Counted from the stretch's first letter, positions 8,716-19,599 are shown. The stretch is DNA of 64,000 bases from Terriglobia bacterium (GCA_020073165.1 JAIQFP010000003.1:186001-250000); one strand, 5' to 3'. Notes: generated from the sequence alone by a model not told the origin. A program made the numbers and translations.

Positions 8716-10068
8716 TTATCCCACCAGTTCCTTCACGCCCTCACGGAACACGCGGGAATGGTGGTCTACGTCGTCCTTAGTCGTGCTTGGGGACATGAGC
8801 GCCATATTGTGAAAGGGCGTCAGCAGGATGCCGCGGTTCATGGCGTAAAGATGCATCAGGCGCTCCAGTTCAAAATCCATGGCTTCGTGCGCCTCGGTGC
8901 CGTTCTTGGGACGGTGCGGCGAGAATAGATATTCAGCGCGGCAGCCTAGCCGGGTCACGTGCCAGGGCACGCCGAACTCGGTGATGGTCTTCTCCACGCC
9001 GGCCGTCCAACGCTCCGCCAAGGGAATCATGTGGTCAAAGGCTTCTTTGGTCAGCACTTTGGACAAAGTGGCCCGCATGGCGGCGAGGGAGAGCGCGTTG
9101 CCAGCCAGTGTGCCGCCGATGCCACCGGTATCGCAGTCTTCCAGGCTGTGGCGGTCGGCAATGCATTGTGCGACCTGTTGGGTGAATCCGTAGGCGGCGC
9201 CGGGAATGCCTCCGCCAATCGCCTTGCCGAGAACAAAGAGGTCTGGTTCCAGATTTTCCGCCCGGGTGTAGCCGCCGGGCCCGGCACAAATGGTATGGGT
9301 CTCGTCCATGATCAGCAGCGTGCCGTGCTTGCGGGTGAGGTCGCGCATCGCCGGATGGAAGCCGGGTTCAGGATGCACGATACCGACGTTGGTCATGACG
9401 GGTTCGGCCAGCACGCAGGCGACATCGCCGGGCGCCAGCGCCTGCTCGAGCGCCGGTAGATCGTTGAACTCGACTACCTTCGTAGTGACGGTGGGATCGA
9501 CTGGGGGCCCGATGTTGCCGCGACGCGCCTGGGCCACGCCGTCTTTCAGCGTGATGAAACTTTCATCCACGGTGCCGTGGTAGCACCAATTGAAGACCAG
9601 TATCTTGGGACGGCTGGTGATCTGGCGAGCTAAGCGGATAGAAAAACGATTGGCGTCGGTGGCGGTGAGGGCAAATTGCCAGTAGGGCAATCCGAAGCGC
9701 TTCTGCAGCTCTTCGCCTACGAAGACGGCGTCCTCGCTGGGCAGCATCAGCGTGATGCCGCGCTTCAACTGGTCCTCGGCGGCCTTCACGGTGGCAAAGG
9801 GAGAGTGTCCGGTCATAGCGCCGGTGTCGCCCAGGCAGAAATCAACGTAACGATTGCCATCGACGTCGAAGAAGTGCGCGCCCTGCGCTTCGCGGACGAA
9901 TGGTGGGAACGCGCCGGCCCACTTCATCATCCAGTTCATGGGGACGCCCCCCAGCAGCGACTTGCCGGCGCGTTCAAACAGGGCTTTGGACTTGGGCCGG
10001 TCGTTCACGAAGCGCTGCTGCTCGCGCTCCATTAGGGACTTGAGGCGGGCGCGGTCGATGGTTGTCAT
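8716..10068 (-). CDS. PLP-dependent class III aminotransferase (GSAM/beta-transaminase-like)
   Basis: The product from the ATG at 10068 has about 450 residues. It has the fold-type I features of class III aminotransferases: CYHGTVDES, an AEPVMTN strand, MDETHT (PLP aspartate) and the Schiff-base lysine in FVLGKAIGGG. It resembles glutamate-1-semialdehyde aminomutase in overall pattern, but it lacks the aminomutase N-terminal signature present in the true hemL at 29517. The call is therefore an omega- or beta-amino acid transaminase of unknown substrate. No Shine-Dalgarno is obvious at the chosen start. Confidence 0.88.
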   Translation of the reverse strand: MTTIDRARLKSLMEREQQRFVNDRPKSKALFERAGKSLLGGVPMNWMMKWAGAFPPFVREAQGAHFFDVDGNRYVDFCLGDTGAMTGHSPFATVKAAEDQLKRGITLMLPSEDAVFVGEELQKRFGLPYWQFALTATDANRFSIRLARQITSRPKILVFNWCYHGTVDESFITLKDGVAQARRGNIGPPVDPTVTTKVVEFNDLPALEQALAPGDVACVLAEPVMTNVGIVHPEPGFHPAMRDLTRKHGTLLIMDETHTICAGPGGYTRAENLEPDLFVLGKAIGGGIPGAAYGFTQQVAQCIADRHSLEDCDTGGIGGTLAGNALSLAAMRATLSKVLTKEAFDHMIPLAERWTAGVEKTITEFGVPWHVTRLGCRAEYLFSPHRPKNGTEAHEAMDFELERLMHLYAMNRGILLTPFHNMALMSPSTTKDDVDHHSRVFREGVKELVG

Positions 10069-10136
10069 GAGGCTAGCCAATGGTCCGGGAATGAGTTTGG
10101 AGACGGAAAAGCTTAACAGAAGGATGAAGTGAGAGG

Positions 10137-10583
10137 CTACGGACGCGCGTTGGAATCGATCTTCGACACCATGTTCCAGAGCTCACTCTCGGAGTGTGGG
10201 TGACCAGCAGTTTTAAATCTCTCCTGGGCCTTTAGAACGTAGTCGTGAGCAAGGGATGCGTTGCCCGCGGACTTTTCCAAGAAAGCCAACCTCATGTAGG
10301 TGAGACCCTGATCGCTGATTGTGGGCCTATCGTTTCCCCACCACGGTAACTTCTGCATGCGTTGCGTGAAATCGAGAAAGCCCAGCAGGGCCTGACGGCC
10401 CCGCTCGGGGTCGGCTTCCTTGTACTGCCAAAACGCAGAGTTGGCATAGCCAGCTGTGGCGAGCATCCCGTTGAGGAATTTCTCGCTCAAGACAAGATTC
10501 TTGTACGACCAGGCGTAGCCCGCCGGCAGGCCAAGAATGAAGGCTGCCAGTGCTGTCAGAACGAAAGTCCGCACCTTCGGCAT
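10137..10583 (-). CDS. Small membrane-anchored protein, paralogue of the next gene upstream
   Basis: The ATG at 10583 follows GGAGAG and is preferred over the GTG at 10604 that overlaps the upstream stop. The product has about 148 residues. One N-terminal hydrophobic helix (FVLTALAAFILGLPAGYAW) is followed by an alpha-helical soluble domain. Its last third (LEKSAGNASLAHDYVLKAQERFKTAG...SESELWNMV) matches the corresponding part of the protein at 10605-11102, so the two are tandem duplicates. The helical pair pattern recalls a TPR-like repeat. I do not recognise a family or function. Confidence 0.72.
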   Translation of the reverse strand: MPKVRTFVLTALAAFILGLPAGYAWSYKNLVLSEKFLNGMLATAGYANSAFWQYKEADPERGRQALLGFLDFTQRMQKLPWWGNDRPTISDQGLTYMRLAFLEKSAGNASLAHDYVLKAQERFKTAGHPHSESELWNMVSKIDSNARP

Positions 10584-10604
10584 AGAATCTCTCCGGTCAA
10601 TCAC

Positions 10605-11102
10605 TCATAGCTTGCCGGGGCCGCCAAGCTGGGGCTGCATTATCGACCGGAGGTTGCTCTCGGAGTTGTCTCGCCATCCGGCTTGCTTCAGGTAATCCTG
10701 CGCTTTCGTTAGGTATTCCTGGGCAGCCTGCGATTTTCCGCCAGCTTCTTCGAGGAGAGCCAGGCGGAGACTAGCCATGCCCGCTTGAGCCTTGATCAGT
10801 GAATCTAATTCGGGAGGGTGATGCTGCAGCTGGGCCTCTGCGACCGACTGCAACTCCTCTAGGAGCATCTGGCGCCGCTCTTCCGTGGTCTTCTGGGGAT
10901 CTTCAAGGGCGGCCGTGGCGCGCTCGTCGGCCCACTTCAGACGCGTCATTAGTTGGAAAGTCTCGACGAACCTGCGATCCTCGGCAGAATACGAGGACAA
11001 GTCTTTCCGTTTTTCCTGAGAAAGCGGAACGACTACACCAACGCCAAAACCCAGACTTCCGGCTAGTAGAAAGCACGCAAAGAGCCAGAATACACGTCGC
11101 AC
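10605..11102 (-). CDS. Small membrane-anchored helical protein
   Basis: The GTG at 11102 is preceded by GGAGG at good spacing. The 165-residue product has an N-terminal membrane anchor (WLFACFLLAGSLGFGVGVVV) and a helical, Glu/Gln-rich external domain. It ends in LLEEAGGKSQAAQEYLTKAQDYLKQAG-type repeats that align with the downstream gene. The two genes overlap by the start region and form a two-gene operon. The function is unknown; a TPR-like protein-binding role is only a guess. Confidence 0.72.
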   Translation of the reverse strand: MRRVFWLFACFLLAGSLGFGVGVVVPLSQEKRKDLSSYSAEDRRFVETFQLMTRLKWADERATAALEDPQKTTEERRQMLLEELQSVAEAQLQHHPPELDSLIKAQAGMASLRLALLEEAGGKSQAAQEYLTKAQDYLKQAGWRDNSESNLRSIMQPQLGGPGKL

Positions 11103-11182
11103 TGAACGCCTCCGCTCAGAAAACGAGAGGATTATAAAGCTGACTAGTCATTGTACGTGCTGGGTAAAGAAGCAATCTGGTG

Positions 11183-11204
11183 GGACGGGCGAGGACGCCC
11201 GTCC
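11183..11204. repeat. GC-rich hairpin, GGACGGGC-GAGGAC-GCCCGTCC
   Basis: Perfect 8-base arms surround a GAGGAC loop, followed by TCCA. It lies just beyond the hslU stop and may terminate that operon. The same GAGGAC loop with a different stem occurs at 13947-13968. Confidence 0.6.
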
Positions 11205-11224
11205 TCCATCGTTGTAAAAAGGGG

Positions 11225-12637
11225 CTACAGGATGTAGCGCGACAAATCCTGGTCTTTCACAATATCCGCCAACATCTTGCGCACGTAGTCGGCGTCCACT
11301 TTGAACTGCTCGCCCTTCTTGTCGGGGGCTTCAAAGCTGATCTCATCCAGCACGCGTTCCATGATGGTGTGCAGACGGCGGGCGCCGATGTTTTCCGTGC
11401 CTTCGTTCACGCGGAAGGCGAAGCGGGCAACTTCTTCCAGGGCTTCCCGTGTGAACTCCAGTTTCACACCCTCGGTCTCCAGCAGCGCCGTGTACTGCTT
11501 CACCAGCGACGACTTGGGTTCGGTCAGAATGCGGATGAAGTCGTCCATGGTCAACGATTGCAGTTCGACGCGAATCGGGAACCGGCCTTGCAGCTCGGGA
11601 ATCAAGTCGCTGGGCTTGGAGACGTGGAATGCCCCCGCTGCGATGAACAGGATGTGGTCGGTGCGTACCATGCCGTAGCGCGTGTTGACCGTTGTGCCTT
11701 CGACGATGGGCAGGATGTCGCGCTGCACGCCTTCGCGGGAAACGTCGGGCCCGTGGCCGCTTTCGCGGCCGGCGATCTTGTCAATCTCGTCGAGAAAGAT
11801 GATGCCCGCGTCTTCCACCCGGTCAATCGAGATCCGCGTGACCTGGTCCATGTCGATCAAGCGCTGCTCCTCTTCCTGGATCAGGTACTCGAAGGCCTCG
11901 TTGACCTTCATCTTCCGCTTCTTGGTGCGCTGGCCGAAGATGTTGGGCAGCATGTCCTTGATGTTGACGTCCATCTCCTCCACGCCCTGGTTGGAGATGA
12001 TTTCGAAGGAGGGGAAATTCCGTTCGCGCACGTCGATCTCGACCATGCGCTCGTCGAGCTTGCCTTCACGCAGTTGCTGGCGCAGCTTCTCGCGGGTGCG
12101 CGAGTGTGATTCACCGGATGAAGTTGTCCCTTCGAGCACGAAACCGGCTTGTGGCTCCACCGGACGCGGCGCCGGTGTGGGCGGCAGCAGGATATCCAGC
12201 AGGCGCTCTTCGGCGTTCAGCTCGGCCTTGTCGGACACGTCTTCCAGCTTCTCTTCGCGCACCATGTCGATCGCGATCTCGACCAGATCACGAATCATGG
12301 ACTCCACATCGCGCCCAACGTAGCCGACTTCGGTGAACTTGGAAGCCTCCACCTTCAGGAAGGGGGAGTTGGCGAGCTTGGCCAGGCGGCGGGCGATCTC
12401 GGTCTTGCCCACGCCGGTGGGTCCGATCATGATGATGTTCTTGGGAATGATTTCTTCGGCCAGGTCAGGCGAGAGCTTCTGGCGGCGCATGCGATTGCGC
12501 AGAGCGATGGCGACCGCGCGTTTCGCGGCGTTCTGACCGATTACATGCTTGTCGAGCTCGGTCACTATCTCACGCGGTGTGAGTTCGTCCAGAGCGATCT
12601 GTTCTTCTTCGACGCTTCCGGGTAAGTAGATGGCCAT
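11225..12637 (-). CDS. hslU: HslU, ATPase subunit of the HslVU protease
   Basis: This AAA+ unfoldase caps the HslV peptidase and feeds it unfolded proteins in the cytoplasm. The 470-residue product shows the typical start [17 protein letters not shown], Walker [12 protein letters not shown], the pore motif TEVGYVGRD, Walker [12 protein letters not shown], the sensor region around GRFPIRVEL, and the C-terminal DLSRYIL tail that docks into HslV. Residues about 105-240 form the I domain, slightly long and variable as usual. It lies downstream of hslV, with a 94-base spacer of GTCGTTGG-type repeats between them. Confidence 0.97.
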   Translation of the reverse strand: MAIYLPGSVEEEQIALDELTPREIVTELDKHVIGQNAAKRAVAIALRNRMRRQKLSPDLAEEIIPKNIIMIGPTGVGKTEIARRLAKLANSPFLKVEASKFTEVGYVGRDVESMIRDLVEIAIDMVREEKLEDVSDKAELNAEERLLDILLPPTPAPRPVEPQAGFVLEGTTSSGESHSRTREKLRQQLREGKLDERMVEIDVRERNFPSFEIISNQGVEEMDVNIKDMLPNIFGQRTKKRKMKVNEAFEYLIQEEEQRLIDMDQVTRISIDRVEDAGIIFLDEIDKIAGRESGHGPDVSREGVQRDILPIVEGTTVNTRYGMVRTDHILFIAAGAFHVSKPSDLIPELQGRFPIRVELQSLTMDDFIRILTEPKSSLVKQYTALLETEGVKLEFTREALEEVARFAFRVNEGTENIGARRLHTIMERVLDEISFEAPDKKGEQFKVDADYVRKMLADIVKDQDLSRYIL

Positions 12638-12640
12638 AAG

Positions 12641-12731
12641 TCAGTCGCTAGTCGTTGGTCGCTAGTCGTTAGGCCCTGATCGCAAGGCTGGGGTCCTGGC
12701 CAACGACCAACGACTATCGGCCAAAGACCGG
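12641..12731. repeat. GTCGTTGGTCG-type word repeat between hslV and hslU
   Basis: Direct words CGCTAGTCGTTGG / TCGCTAGTCGTTAGG are followed by inverted copies CCAACGACCAACGAC, so the RNA could form a hairpin inside the hslVU transcript. The same word family recurs at 33586-33640 and 34396-34432. Confidence 0.55.
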
Positions 12732-13274
12732 TTACAGTTCCTCGATCGTCACTTTGTCATTGGTATAGATGCACATCTTGCCCGCAATCTTCATGGCTTC
12801 TTCCGCGATCTGGCGCGCGGAGAGCTGGGTGTGCTCGGCCAGCGCCTGCGCCGCCGCCTGGGCATACGGTCCGCCGCTGCCTATCGCCGCAATGCCTCCG
12901 TCGGGCTCAATTACATCGCCTTGGCCACTGAGCAGGAATGTCTGCTCTTTGTCGGAGACCAGCAGTAGCGCTTCCAGGTGGCGCAGGAACTTGTCGGTGC
13001 GCCAGTCCTTGGCCAGTTCCACCGCGCCCCGCCCGAGGTTTCCGTGATATTGCTCCAGCTTGGCCTCAAAGCGGCTGAACAGCGTAAACGCGTCGGCGGT
13101 AGAACCTGCGAATCCGGCCAGGATCTTGTCCTGATAAAGGCGCCGGATTTTCTTGGCGGAATGCTTGATGATGGCTTCCCCCAGCGTGACCTGGCCATCC
13201 CCGGCCATGACTACATTGCCGTTCCGGCGCACGCACAGAACAGTCGTCGATCGGACTAAACGCTTCCGGCTCAT
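12732..13274 (-). CDS. hslV: HslV, peptidase subunit of the HslVU protease
   Basis: This proteasome-like threonine peptidase is 180 residues long, with the conserved [24 protein letters not shown]-terminal block. In most HslV proteins the catalytic threonine follows the initiator Met directly. Here it would be Thr10, after a nine-residue leader (MSRKRLVRS) that must be removed to free the nucleophile. Other hallmarks are [23 protein letters not shown] and the C-terminal [12 protein letters not shown]. It is the promoter-proximal gene of hslVU. A TGCTATAAT extended -10 element lies 15 bases upstream, and no Shine-Dalgarno is visible. Confidence 0.96.
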   Translation of the reverse strand: MSRKRLVRSTTVLCVRRNGNVVMAGDGQVTLGEAIIKHSAKKIRRLYQDKILAGFAGSTADAFTLFSRFEAKLEQYHGNLGRGAVELAKDWRTDKFLRHLEALLLVSDKEQTFLLSGQGDVIEPDGGIAAIGSGGPYAQAAAQALAEHTQLSARQIAEEAMKIAGKMCIYTNDKVTIEEL

Positions 13275-13288
13275 GAGGTTAATTCTTG

Positions 13289-13297
13289 ATTATAGCA
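13289..13297 (-). promoter_or_regulatory. Extended -10 promoter of hslVU
   Basis: TGCTATAAT on the minus strand is a consensus extended -10 element. The start point would be near 13282, only about eight bases before the hslV ATG. There is no good -35 hexamer, as expected for an extended -10 promoter. Confidence 0.6.
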
Positions 13298-13329
13298 GCG
13301 GGAGAGAGATCGCTGGTGAACTCGCGCCC

Positions 13330-13373
13330 AGTGACCTATGTCACAGCCCGGTGTGCGAAGGTTGCCCTATACT
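13330..13373 (+). promoter_or_regulatory. CRP/FNR-type activator site with -10 box at class II spacing
   Basis: AGTGA-CCTATG-TCACA at 13330-13345 matches the CRP-family palindrome TGTGA-N6-TCACA at nine of ten bases. A TATACT box lies at 13368-13373, predicting a start near 13380 and putting the site centre at about -42, the class II activation position. No -35 hexamer is present, which fits activator dependence. It should drive the metal-binding-type protein gene at 13409. Confidence 0.6.
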
Positions 13374-13408
13374 GCAGCCAGTTCCGAAATGATGCGAAGG
13401 AGAGATTC

Positions 13409-13900
13409 ATGAAATCTGCCGTTGTCTGTCTCGTCGTAGTTCTGCTTTCCGCTTCCCTATGGGCGCAAGCCGCTCCCGCCGCAACCCCGGCTCCGCAAGC
13501 ACCGGCGGCAGCACCGGGTGCGCCCATGCATCATCACGAGCACGCGATGGGCGGCATGCGCGACCAGCACATGCAGGAGATGAAGGCGCAAGTCGAAAAA
13601 ATGCGCGCCACTCTGGAGCAGATGAAGACCAACCTAGCCAAGGTGAAAGATCCCGCCCTCAAGCAGCAGGCCCAGCTTGATGTGGACCTGTGGGAAGGCA
13701 TGGTCAAGCACATGGAAGGCATGGTCAGCATGATGTCCGGGCATGAAGGCATGGGGATGGGCATGATGCAGGGCGGCATGGAAGGCGGGATGCAGTGCTG
13801 CAAAGACATGAAGGAGGGCGGCGGTTGCTGTGGCGGCAACAAGTGCATGCAGGGCCCGCCCAAGCCGGCTGACGATAAGAGCGCGGCGCCATCTCTCTAG
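13409..13900 (+). CDS. Exported Met/His/Cys-rich protein, probable metal binder
   Basis: The ATG at 13409 follows GAAGGAGAG. The 163-residue product has a signal peptide (KSAVVCLVVVLLSASLWAQA), an Ala/Pro-rich linker and a MHHHEHAMGGM cluster. A central helix with KAQVEKMRATLEQMKTNL pattern follows, then a Met/Gly/His region (HEGMGMGMMQGGMEGGM) ending in CCKDMKEGGGCCGGNKCM. Such compositions typify periplasmic copper or other soft-metal binders. I do not recognise a named family. The upstream CRP/FNR-like site suggests control by redox, oxygen or a related signal. It is convergent with acnA, with a hairpin between the stops. Confidence 0.82.
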   Translation: MKSAVVCLVVVLLSASLWAQAAPAATPAPQAPAAAPGAPMHHHEHAMGGMRDQHMQEMKAQVEKMRATLEQMKTNLAKVKDPALKQQAQLDVDLWEGMVKHMEGMVSMMSGHEGMGMGMMQGGMEGGMQCCKDMKEGGGCCGGNKCMQGPPKPADDKSAAPSL

Positions 13901-13946
13901 CGAAAGCGATGCCTGATACGAATCGCACGTTTGTAGGCAGCCGGCC

Positions 13947-13968
13947 GGGCAGGTGAGGACACCTGCCC
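13947..13968. repeat. GC-rich hairpin GGGCAGGT-GAGGAC-ACCTGCCC between convergent genes
   Basis: Perfect 8-base arms carry the GAGGAC loop also found at 11183-11204 and are followed by CTTAC. It ends one base before the acnA stop codon region. It sits where a bidirectional terminator would be useful, though no U-tract follows. Confidence 0.6.
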
Positions 13969-13969
13969 C

Positions 13970-16666
<2,697 letters not shown>

Positions 16667-16762
16667 GAATGGTGTGCCTTCCTGACTATATAGATTCGTG
16701 GCGCAGGCCACTCGCTCCACGATGCCAAAACTATAGTTTAGCCCTCTCCTGCCAAATCGTGT

Positions 16763-16780
16763 AGGCGAGAGCTCTCGCCT
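16763..16780. repeat. Perfect 18-base palindrome upstream of acnA
   Basis: AGGCGAGAG CTCTCGCCT is a perfect palindrome in the spacer between the uspA stop and acnA. It may be a hairpin of the GC-rich family, with no loop, or a protein-binding site. The rest of the 157-base spacer shows nothing recognisable. Confidence 0.45.
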
Positions 16781-16823
16781 GAATCCGGCTTTGTGGGTTG
16801 TGGATGGGTGTGCAGTCGAACGT

Positions 16824-17240
16824 CTATTTCGCCCGAAGCAGCAGCACGGGCGCGCTGATACTGTGTCGCACCCGAGTGGCGGTGGTGCCAAGAAACACAT
16901 CAGCAAGGAAGCGGTGTCCATGGGTGCTCATGGCCACCAGGTCGCACCCCTTCTGCCGGACCCATTTGATGATCTCGTCCGCCGGCTCGCCATACGCCAG
17001 TTCCGCCTGTGCGGGAACGCCTACGGATTCGAACTCGGCCCGGACTTTTTCCAGATAGGCAGTGTCTTCGGCAATTTCAGGGCTCACCGCGTCCGGGCCG
17101 TAGGTTCTGGCTGCCCATCCGTCGGCCACATGCAGCAACACCAAACGGCTGTGCGCGAGTTTGGCGAGCTGTTTGATGTGTTCGATGATCGCCCGGTCGG
17201 TCGGTGTGCCGTCCAACGTCACGAGAATGGTTTCGTACAT
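16824..17240 (-). CDS. Universal stress protein (UspA family)
   Basis: The 138-residue single-domain Usp begins [18 protein letters not shown] and ends [10 protein letters not shown], as is standard. In the ATP-binding loop the usual G-2x-G-9x-G(S/T) pattern is degenerate: [20 protein letters not shown] has Phe where the second glycine should be. ATP binding is therefore uncertain. An AGGACC motif precedes the ATG. It lies 25 bases downstream of mntH and probably shares its transcript, linking it to the manganese/stress response. Confidence 0.9.
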   Translation of the reverse strand: MYETILVTLDGTPTDRAIIEHIKQLAKLAHSRLVLLHVADGWAARTYGPDAVSPEIAEDTAYLEKVRAEFESVGVPAQAELAYGEPADEIIKWVRQKGCDLVAMSTHGHRFLADVFLGTTATRVRHSISAPVLLLRAK

Positions 17241-17265
17241 GGTGGTCCTGTTTTTTTCGTGCCGA

Positions 17266-18717
17266 TCATCCGCCGATGACGACCTGCCAAGCGGCTTTAA
17301 GCGACTCTGGCAGGCCGTAGATGTCCATGGCCGTGATCAGAATAGCACTGGCCCAACCCGCAGCCATCAGCAACCAACCGTTCCTCCAGGTTCCCATTCG
17401 CTTGCGCGAACTGGTGAAATGCAGGAGCGGAAACATGGCGAATGGCAGTTGCAGCGCCAGCACCACTTGGCTCAGGGTCAGCAGGTCGGTAACACTGCTG
17501 TCGCCTCGCAGGCCAATGATGAAAACTGCCGGCAGAATGGCCAGCGTGCGCGTAATGAGCCGCCGAACCCACGGCTTAATCCGCCAATGCATGAAGCCTT
17601 CCATCACAACTTGCCCGGCGAGCGTTCCCGTGATGGTGCTGCTCTGGCCGCTTGCCAGGAGCGCCACTGCAAACAGTGTGCTCGCAACCGCGGTGCCCAA
17701 TAATGGCGCCAGGGTCAGGTAAGCGACGCGGATCCAGTCGCTGTCGGGGCCGAACGTGACCACCTGCCCACCCGGCACCAGGATGCTGTGCTTTCCGAAG
17801 AACACCATCGCCGCCAGCACCAGAATGGCGGCGTTGACGAAGAAGGCGACGGTCAGGGCCGCGATGGAGTCGATGGTATTGAAGCGAAGCGCGCTGCGAA
17901 TCGACGGCTCGTCTTTTTGCAGTCTGCGGCTCTGTACCAGGGCCGAATGCAGGTACAGGTTGTGAGGCATCACGGTGGCGCCGATGATGCCGATGGCGAT
18001 GTATAACATTCCCGCTTGCCGAAAGTGCGGCGTGATCAGGGCCCGCCCCATTTCCAGGAAGCCAGGCTGGGTCTCGGGAAGGATGAAAATCTCTATGAAG
18101 TAGCACACCGCGATGGTCGCGATCAGCAGCAGAACCACGGCCTCGATGGTGCGCATGCCAAACCGTTGCAAGGCCAGGAGCAGCAGTACGTCCAAACCGG
18201 TGATGATCACCGCCCAAAGCAGCGGGATGTGGAAGAGCAAGTTGAGGGCGACAGCGCTGCCGAGCACCTCTGCCAGGTCGCAGGCGCCAATGGCCATTTC
18301 GCTAAGCAGCCAGTTGGGCCAGCGCGTCCACTTGGGATACCAGTCGCGGCAGCATTGGGCAAGGTCTTTGCCGGTTACCACGCCCAGGCGAGCGGAGATC
18401 ACCTGCATGAAGATGGCCATCAGGCTGGCCAGGCCGACGACCCAAAGAAGTCCGTACTTGAACTGAGCGCCGCCTTGGAGGTCGGTCCCCCAGTTGCCGG
18501 GGTCCATGTAGCCGACGCTGACCAGAATCGCGGGGCCCACGAAGGCCCGCCACTGCTCCCAAAATCCCGCCTGGTGGTGCGGCACCTCGACGGAACTATG
18601 CACTCCCTCCAATGACAAGTGGTTGGCGCCCTGAACATCGGCGGGGCTGCTGCCGGCGGCGGACGCGCGCGAGTCCCCCAGCCCGTCGGCGTTCATTTGC
18701 CCGTCTTCCTTTCTCAT
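17266..18717 (-). CDS. mntH: NRAMP-family manganese/divalent metal transporter
   Basis: A proton-coupled importer of Mn(II) or Fe(II) with about 11 membrane helices. The 483-residue protein has a hydrophilic N terminus of about 50 residues. The two metal-site motifs are DPGNWGTDL in helix 1 and MPHNLYLHS in helix 6. The ATG at 18717 and an in-frame ATG at 18696 both have GGAAG-type Shine-Dalgarno sequences, so the exact start is unsettled. A DtxR/MntR-type operator overlapping a TATAAT box lies 50-70 bases upstream, and its putative regulator is the adjacent upstream gene. Mn is the more likely physiological substrate. Confidence 0.95.
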   Translation of the reverse strand: MRKEDGQMNADGLGDSRASAAGSSPADVQGANHLSLEGVHSSVEVPHHQAGFWEQWRAFVGPAILVSVGYMDPGNWGTDLQGGAQFKYGLLWVVGLASLMAIFMQVISARLGVVTGKDLAQCCRDWYPKWTRWPNWLLSEMAIGACDLAEVLGSAVALNLLFHIPLLWAVIITGLDVLLLLALQRFGMRTIEAVVLLLIATIAVCYFIEIFILPETQPGFLEMGRALITPHFRQAGMLYIAIGIIGATVMPHNLYLHSALVQSRRLQKDEPSIRSALRFNTIDSIAALTVAFFVNAAILVLAAMVFFGKHSILVPGGQVVTFGPDSDWIRVAYLTLAPLLGTAVASTLFAVALLASGQSSTITGTLAGQVVMEGFMHWRIKPWVRRLITRTLAILPAVFIIGLRGDSSVTDLLTLSQVVLALQLPFAMFPLLHFTSSRKRMGTWRNGWLLMAAGWASAILITAMDIYGLPESLKAAWQVVIGG

Positions 18718-18766
18718 CTTGTGCGCTTCCGGGACAGGAGCAAGTCAACTGGCATACACGGCCTGA

Positions 18767-18787
18767 AATTAACTATGGTTAATTATA
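18767..18787 (-). promoter_or_regulatory. mntH promoter with MntR-type operator
   Basis: AATTAAC-TATG-GTTAATT at 18767-18784 is a 7-4-7 perfect inverted repeat. It overlaps a TATAAT box (minus strand, 18782-18787) and the predicted start near 18775. TTCCCA at 18805-18810 could be the -35. The mntR stop codon lies inside the element. A near-identical site precedes mntR (19473-19488). Confidence 0.7.
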
Positions 18788-19451
18788 CCGAGCGGGAGGG
18801 CAGGTGGGAAACCCAAATCTTGTCGGATGCGGATCGGCCTAAAACCACAGTAACCGAGGCTGTCTGGAGAGACAGCGTCTTGTCGTAGTTGCACTCCACC
18901 AGGCGGAGTTCTGCTCCCGGCCGAATACCGCGTGCTTCCAGAAATTCGAGGAGGTTCCGGTCCCGCTCGTAGATCCCGCTCACCCGGTAGCGCTGTCCGG
19001 CCTCAGCTTCGGAAAGCAGCATCAGGCCACGTCTACGGCGACTCCCGGGACTCTCCATTTCGCTCAGATTGCCGTGGGGACAGGCGCCTCCACGGCCGAG
19101 TTTGGCCAGCAGCTTGGCCTCGAAGTCGGGCGAAACGGCGTGCTCCAGGCGCTCTGCCTCGTCATGCACCTTGTACCATTCCATGCCGAACATCTCGGAT
19201 AGCATGCGCTCGATGAGGTGATGACGCAGCGTAAGCTTGCGCGCGATCTTGCGCCCAGCCGGGGTGAGCCCAACCTGGCCGTCTGTCTGCACCCGCACTA
19301 GGCCATCCTTTTTCAACCGGCGCAGGGCCATGGTGACGGCCGGCGGTGAAACCGAAAGCCAGTGCGCCAGGGTCGCGGAAATGACGGTCTCCCCTTCGCT
19401 CTCAGCTTCCAGGATCGCCTTCAGGTAGTCTTCTTTGGAGACGGTAATCAT
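18783..19451 (-). CDS. mntR: DtxR/MntR-family metal-dependent repressor
   Basis: The 222-residue product has an N-terminal winged helix (VSPPAVTMALRRLKKDGLV), a dimerisation/metal domain (HHLIERMLSEMFG...KVHDEAERLEHAVS) and a C-terminal FeoA/SH3-like domain from about residue 155. Asp8 matches the MntR site. Glu occupies the position of DtxR Cys102 (DEAERLEH), which in characterised relatives favours Mn over Fe. With Mn bound it should repress itself and mntH through the two matching operators. The mRNA is predicted leaderless: TATAAT ends 9 bases before the ATG and there is no Shine-Dalgarno. Confidence 0.94.
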   Translation of the reverse strand: MITVSKEDYLKAILEAESEGETVISATLAHWLSVSPPAVTMALRRLKKDGLVRVQTDGQVGLTPAGRKIARKLTLRHHLIERMLSEMFGMEWYKVHDEAERLEHAVSPDFEAKLLAKLGRGGACPHGNLSEMESPGSRRRRGLMLLSEAEAGQRYRVSGIYERDRNLLEFLEARGIRPGAELRLVECNYDKTLSLQTASVTVVLGRSASDKIWVSHLPSRSV

Positions 19452-19459
19452 CTGGGGAG

Positions 19460-19488
19460 ATTATACGGCGGGATTAAGCATGGTTAAT
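19460..19488 (-). promoter_or_regulatory. mntR promoter and autoregulatory operator
   Basis: A perfect TATAAT lies at 19460-19465 on the minus strand. The operator ATTAAGCATGGTTAAT at 19473-19488 covers the spacer and the -35 position. It shares the core ATTAA-N6-TTAAT and ATGGTTAAT with the mntH operator. The start point near 19453 implies essentially no leader before the ATG at 19451. Confidence 0.68.
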
Positions 19489-19510
19489 GGGAATCGGCTG
19501 GGGGACGTCA

Positions 19511-19594
19511 GGAATTGAAGATTGCCGATTCCCAATTGCCAATCTGAAACCGGCCGCTGTTCAATTGGCAATTGAAATCGGTAATTGCCAATCC
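19511..19594. repeat. AT-rich word repeat (ATTGCCAATTG type) between mntR and purD
   Basis: Overlapping words GAAGATTGCCGATTCCCAAT and TTGCCAATC are followed by the inverted CAATTGGCAATTGAAAT and CGGTAATTGCCAATCC, so the spacer is self-complementary. It lies upstream of the purD promoter and belongs to the AT-rich spacer class. Confidence 0.5.
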
Positions 19595-19599
19595 GGGGT

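Noticed and set aside
8716-10068. Second glutamate-1-semialdehyde aminomutase
   Set aside because: Overall class III fold, but it lacks the [12 protein letters not shown] opening and [13 protein letters not shown] signature present in the true hemL at 29517.
12641-12731. CRISPR-like repeat between hslV and hslU
   Set aside because: The words are short, overlapping and partly inverted, with no unique spacers of constant length and no cas genes.
16667-16921. 85-residue N-terminal extension of aconitase
   Set aside because: Composition is unlike any targeting or aconitase sequence; the ATG at 16666 has a good Shine-Dalgarno and gives the standard length.
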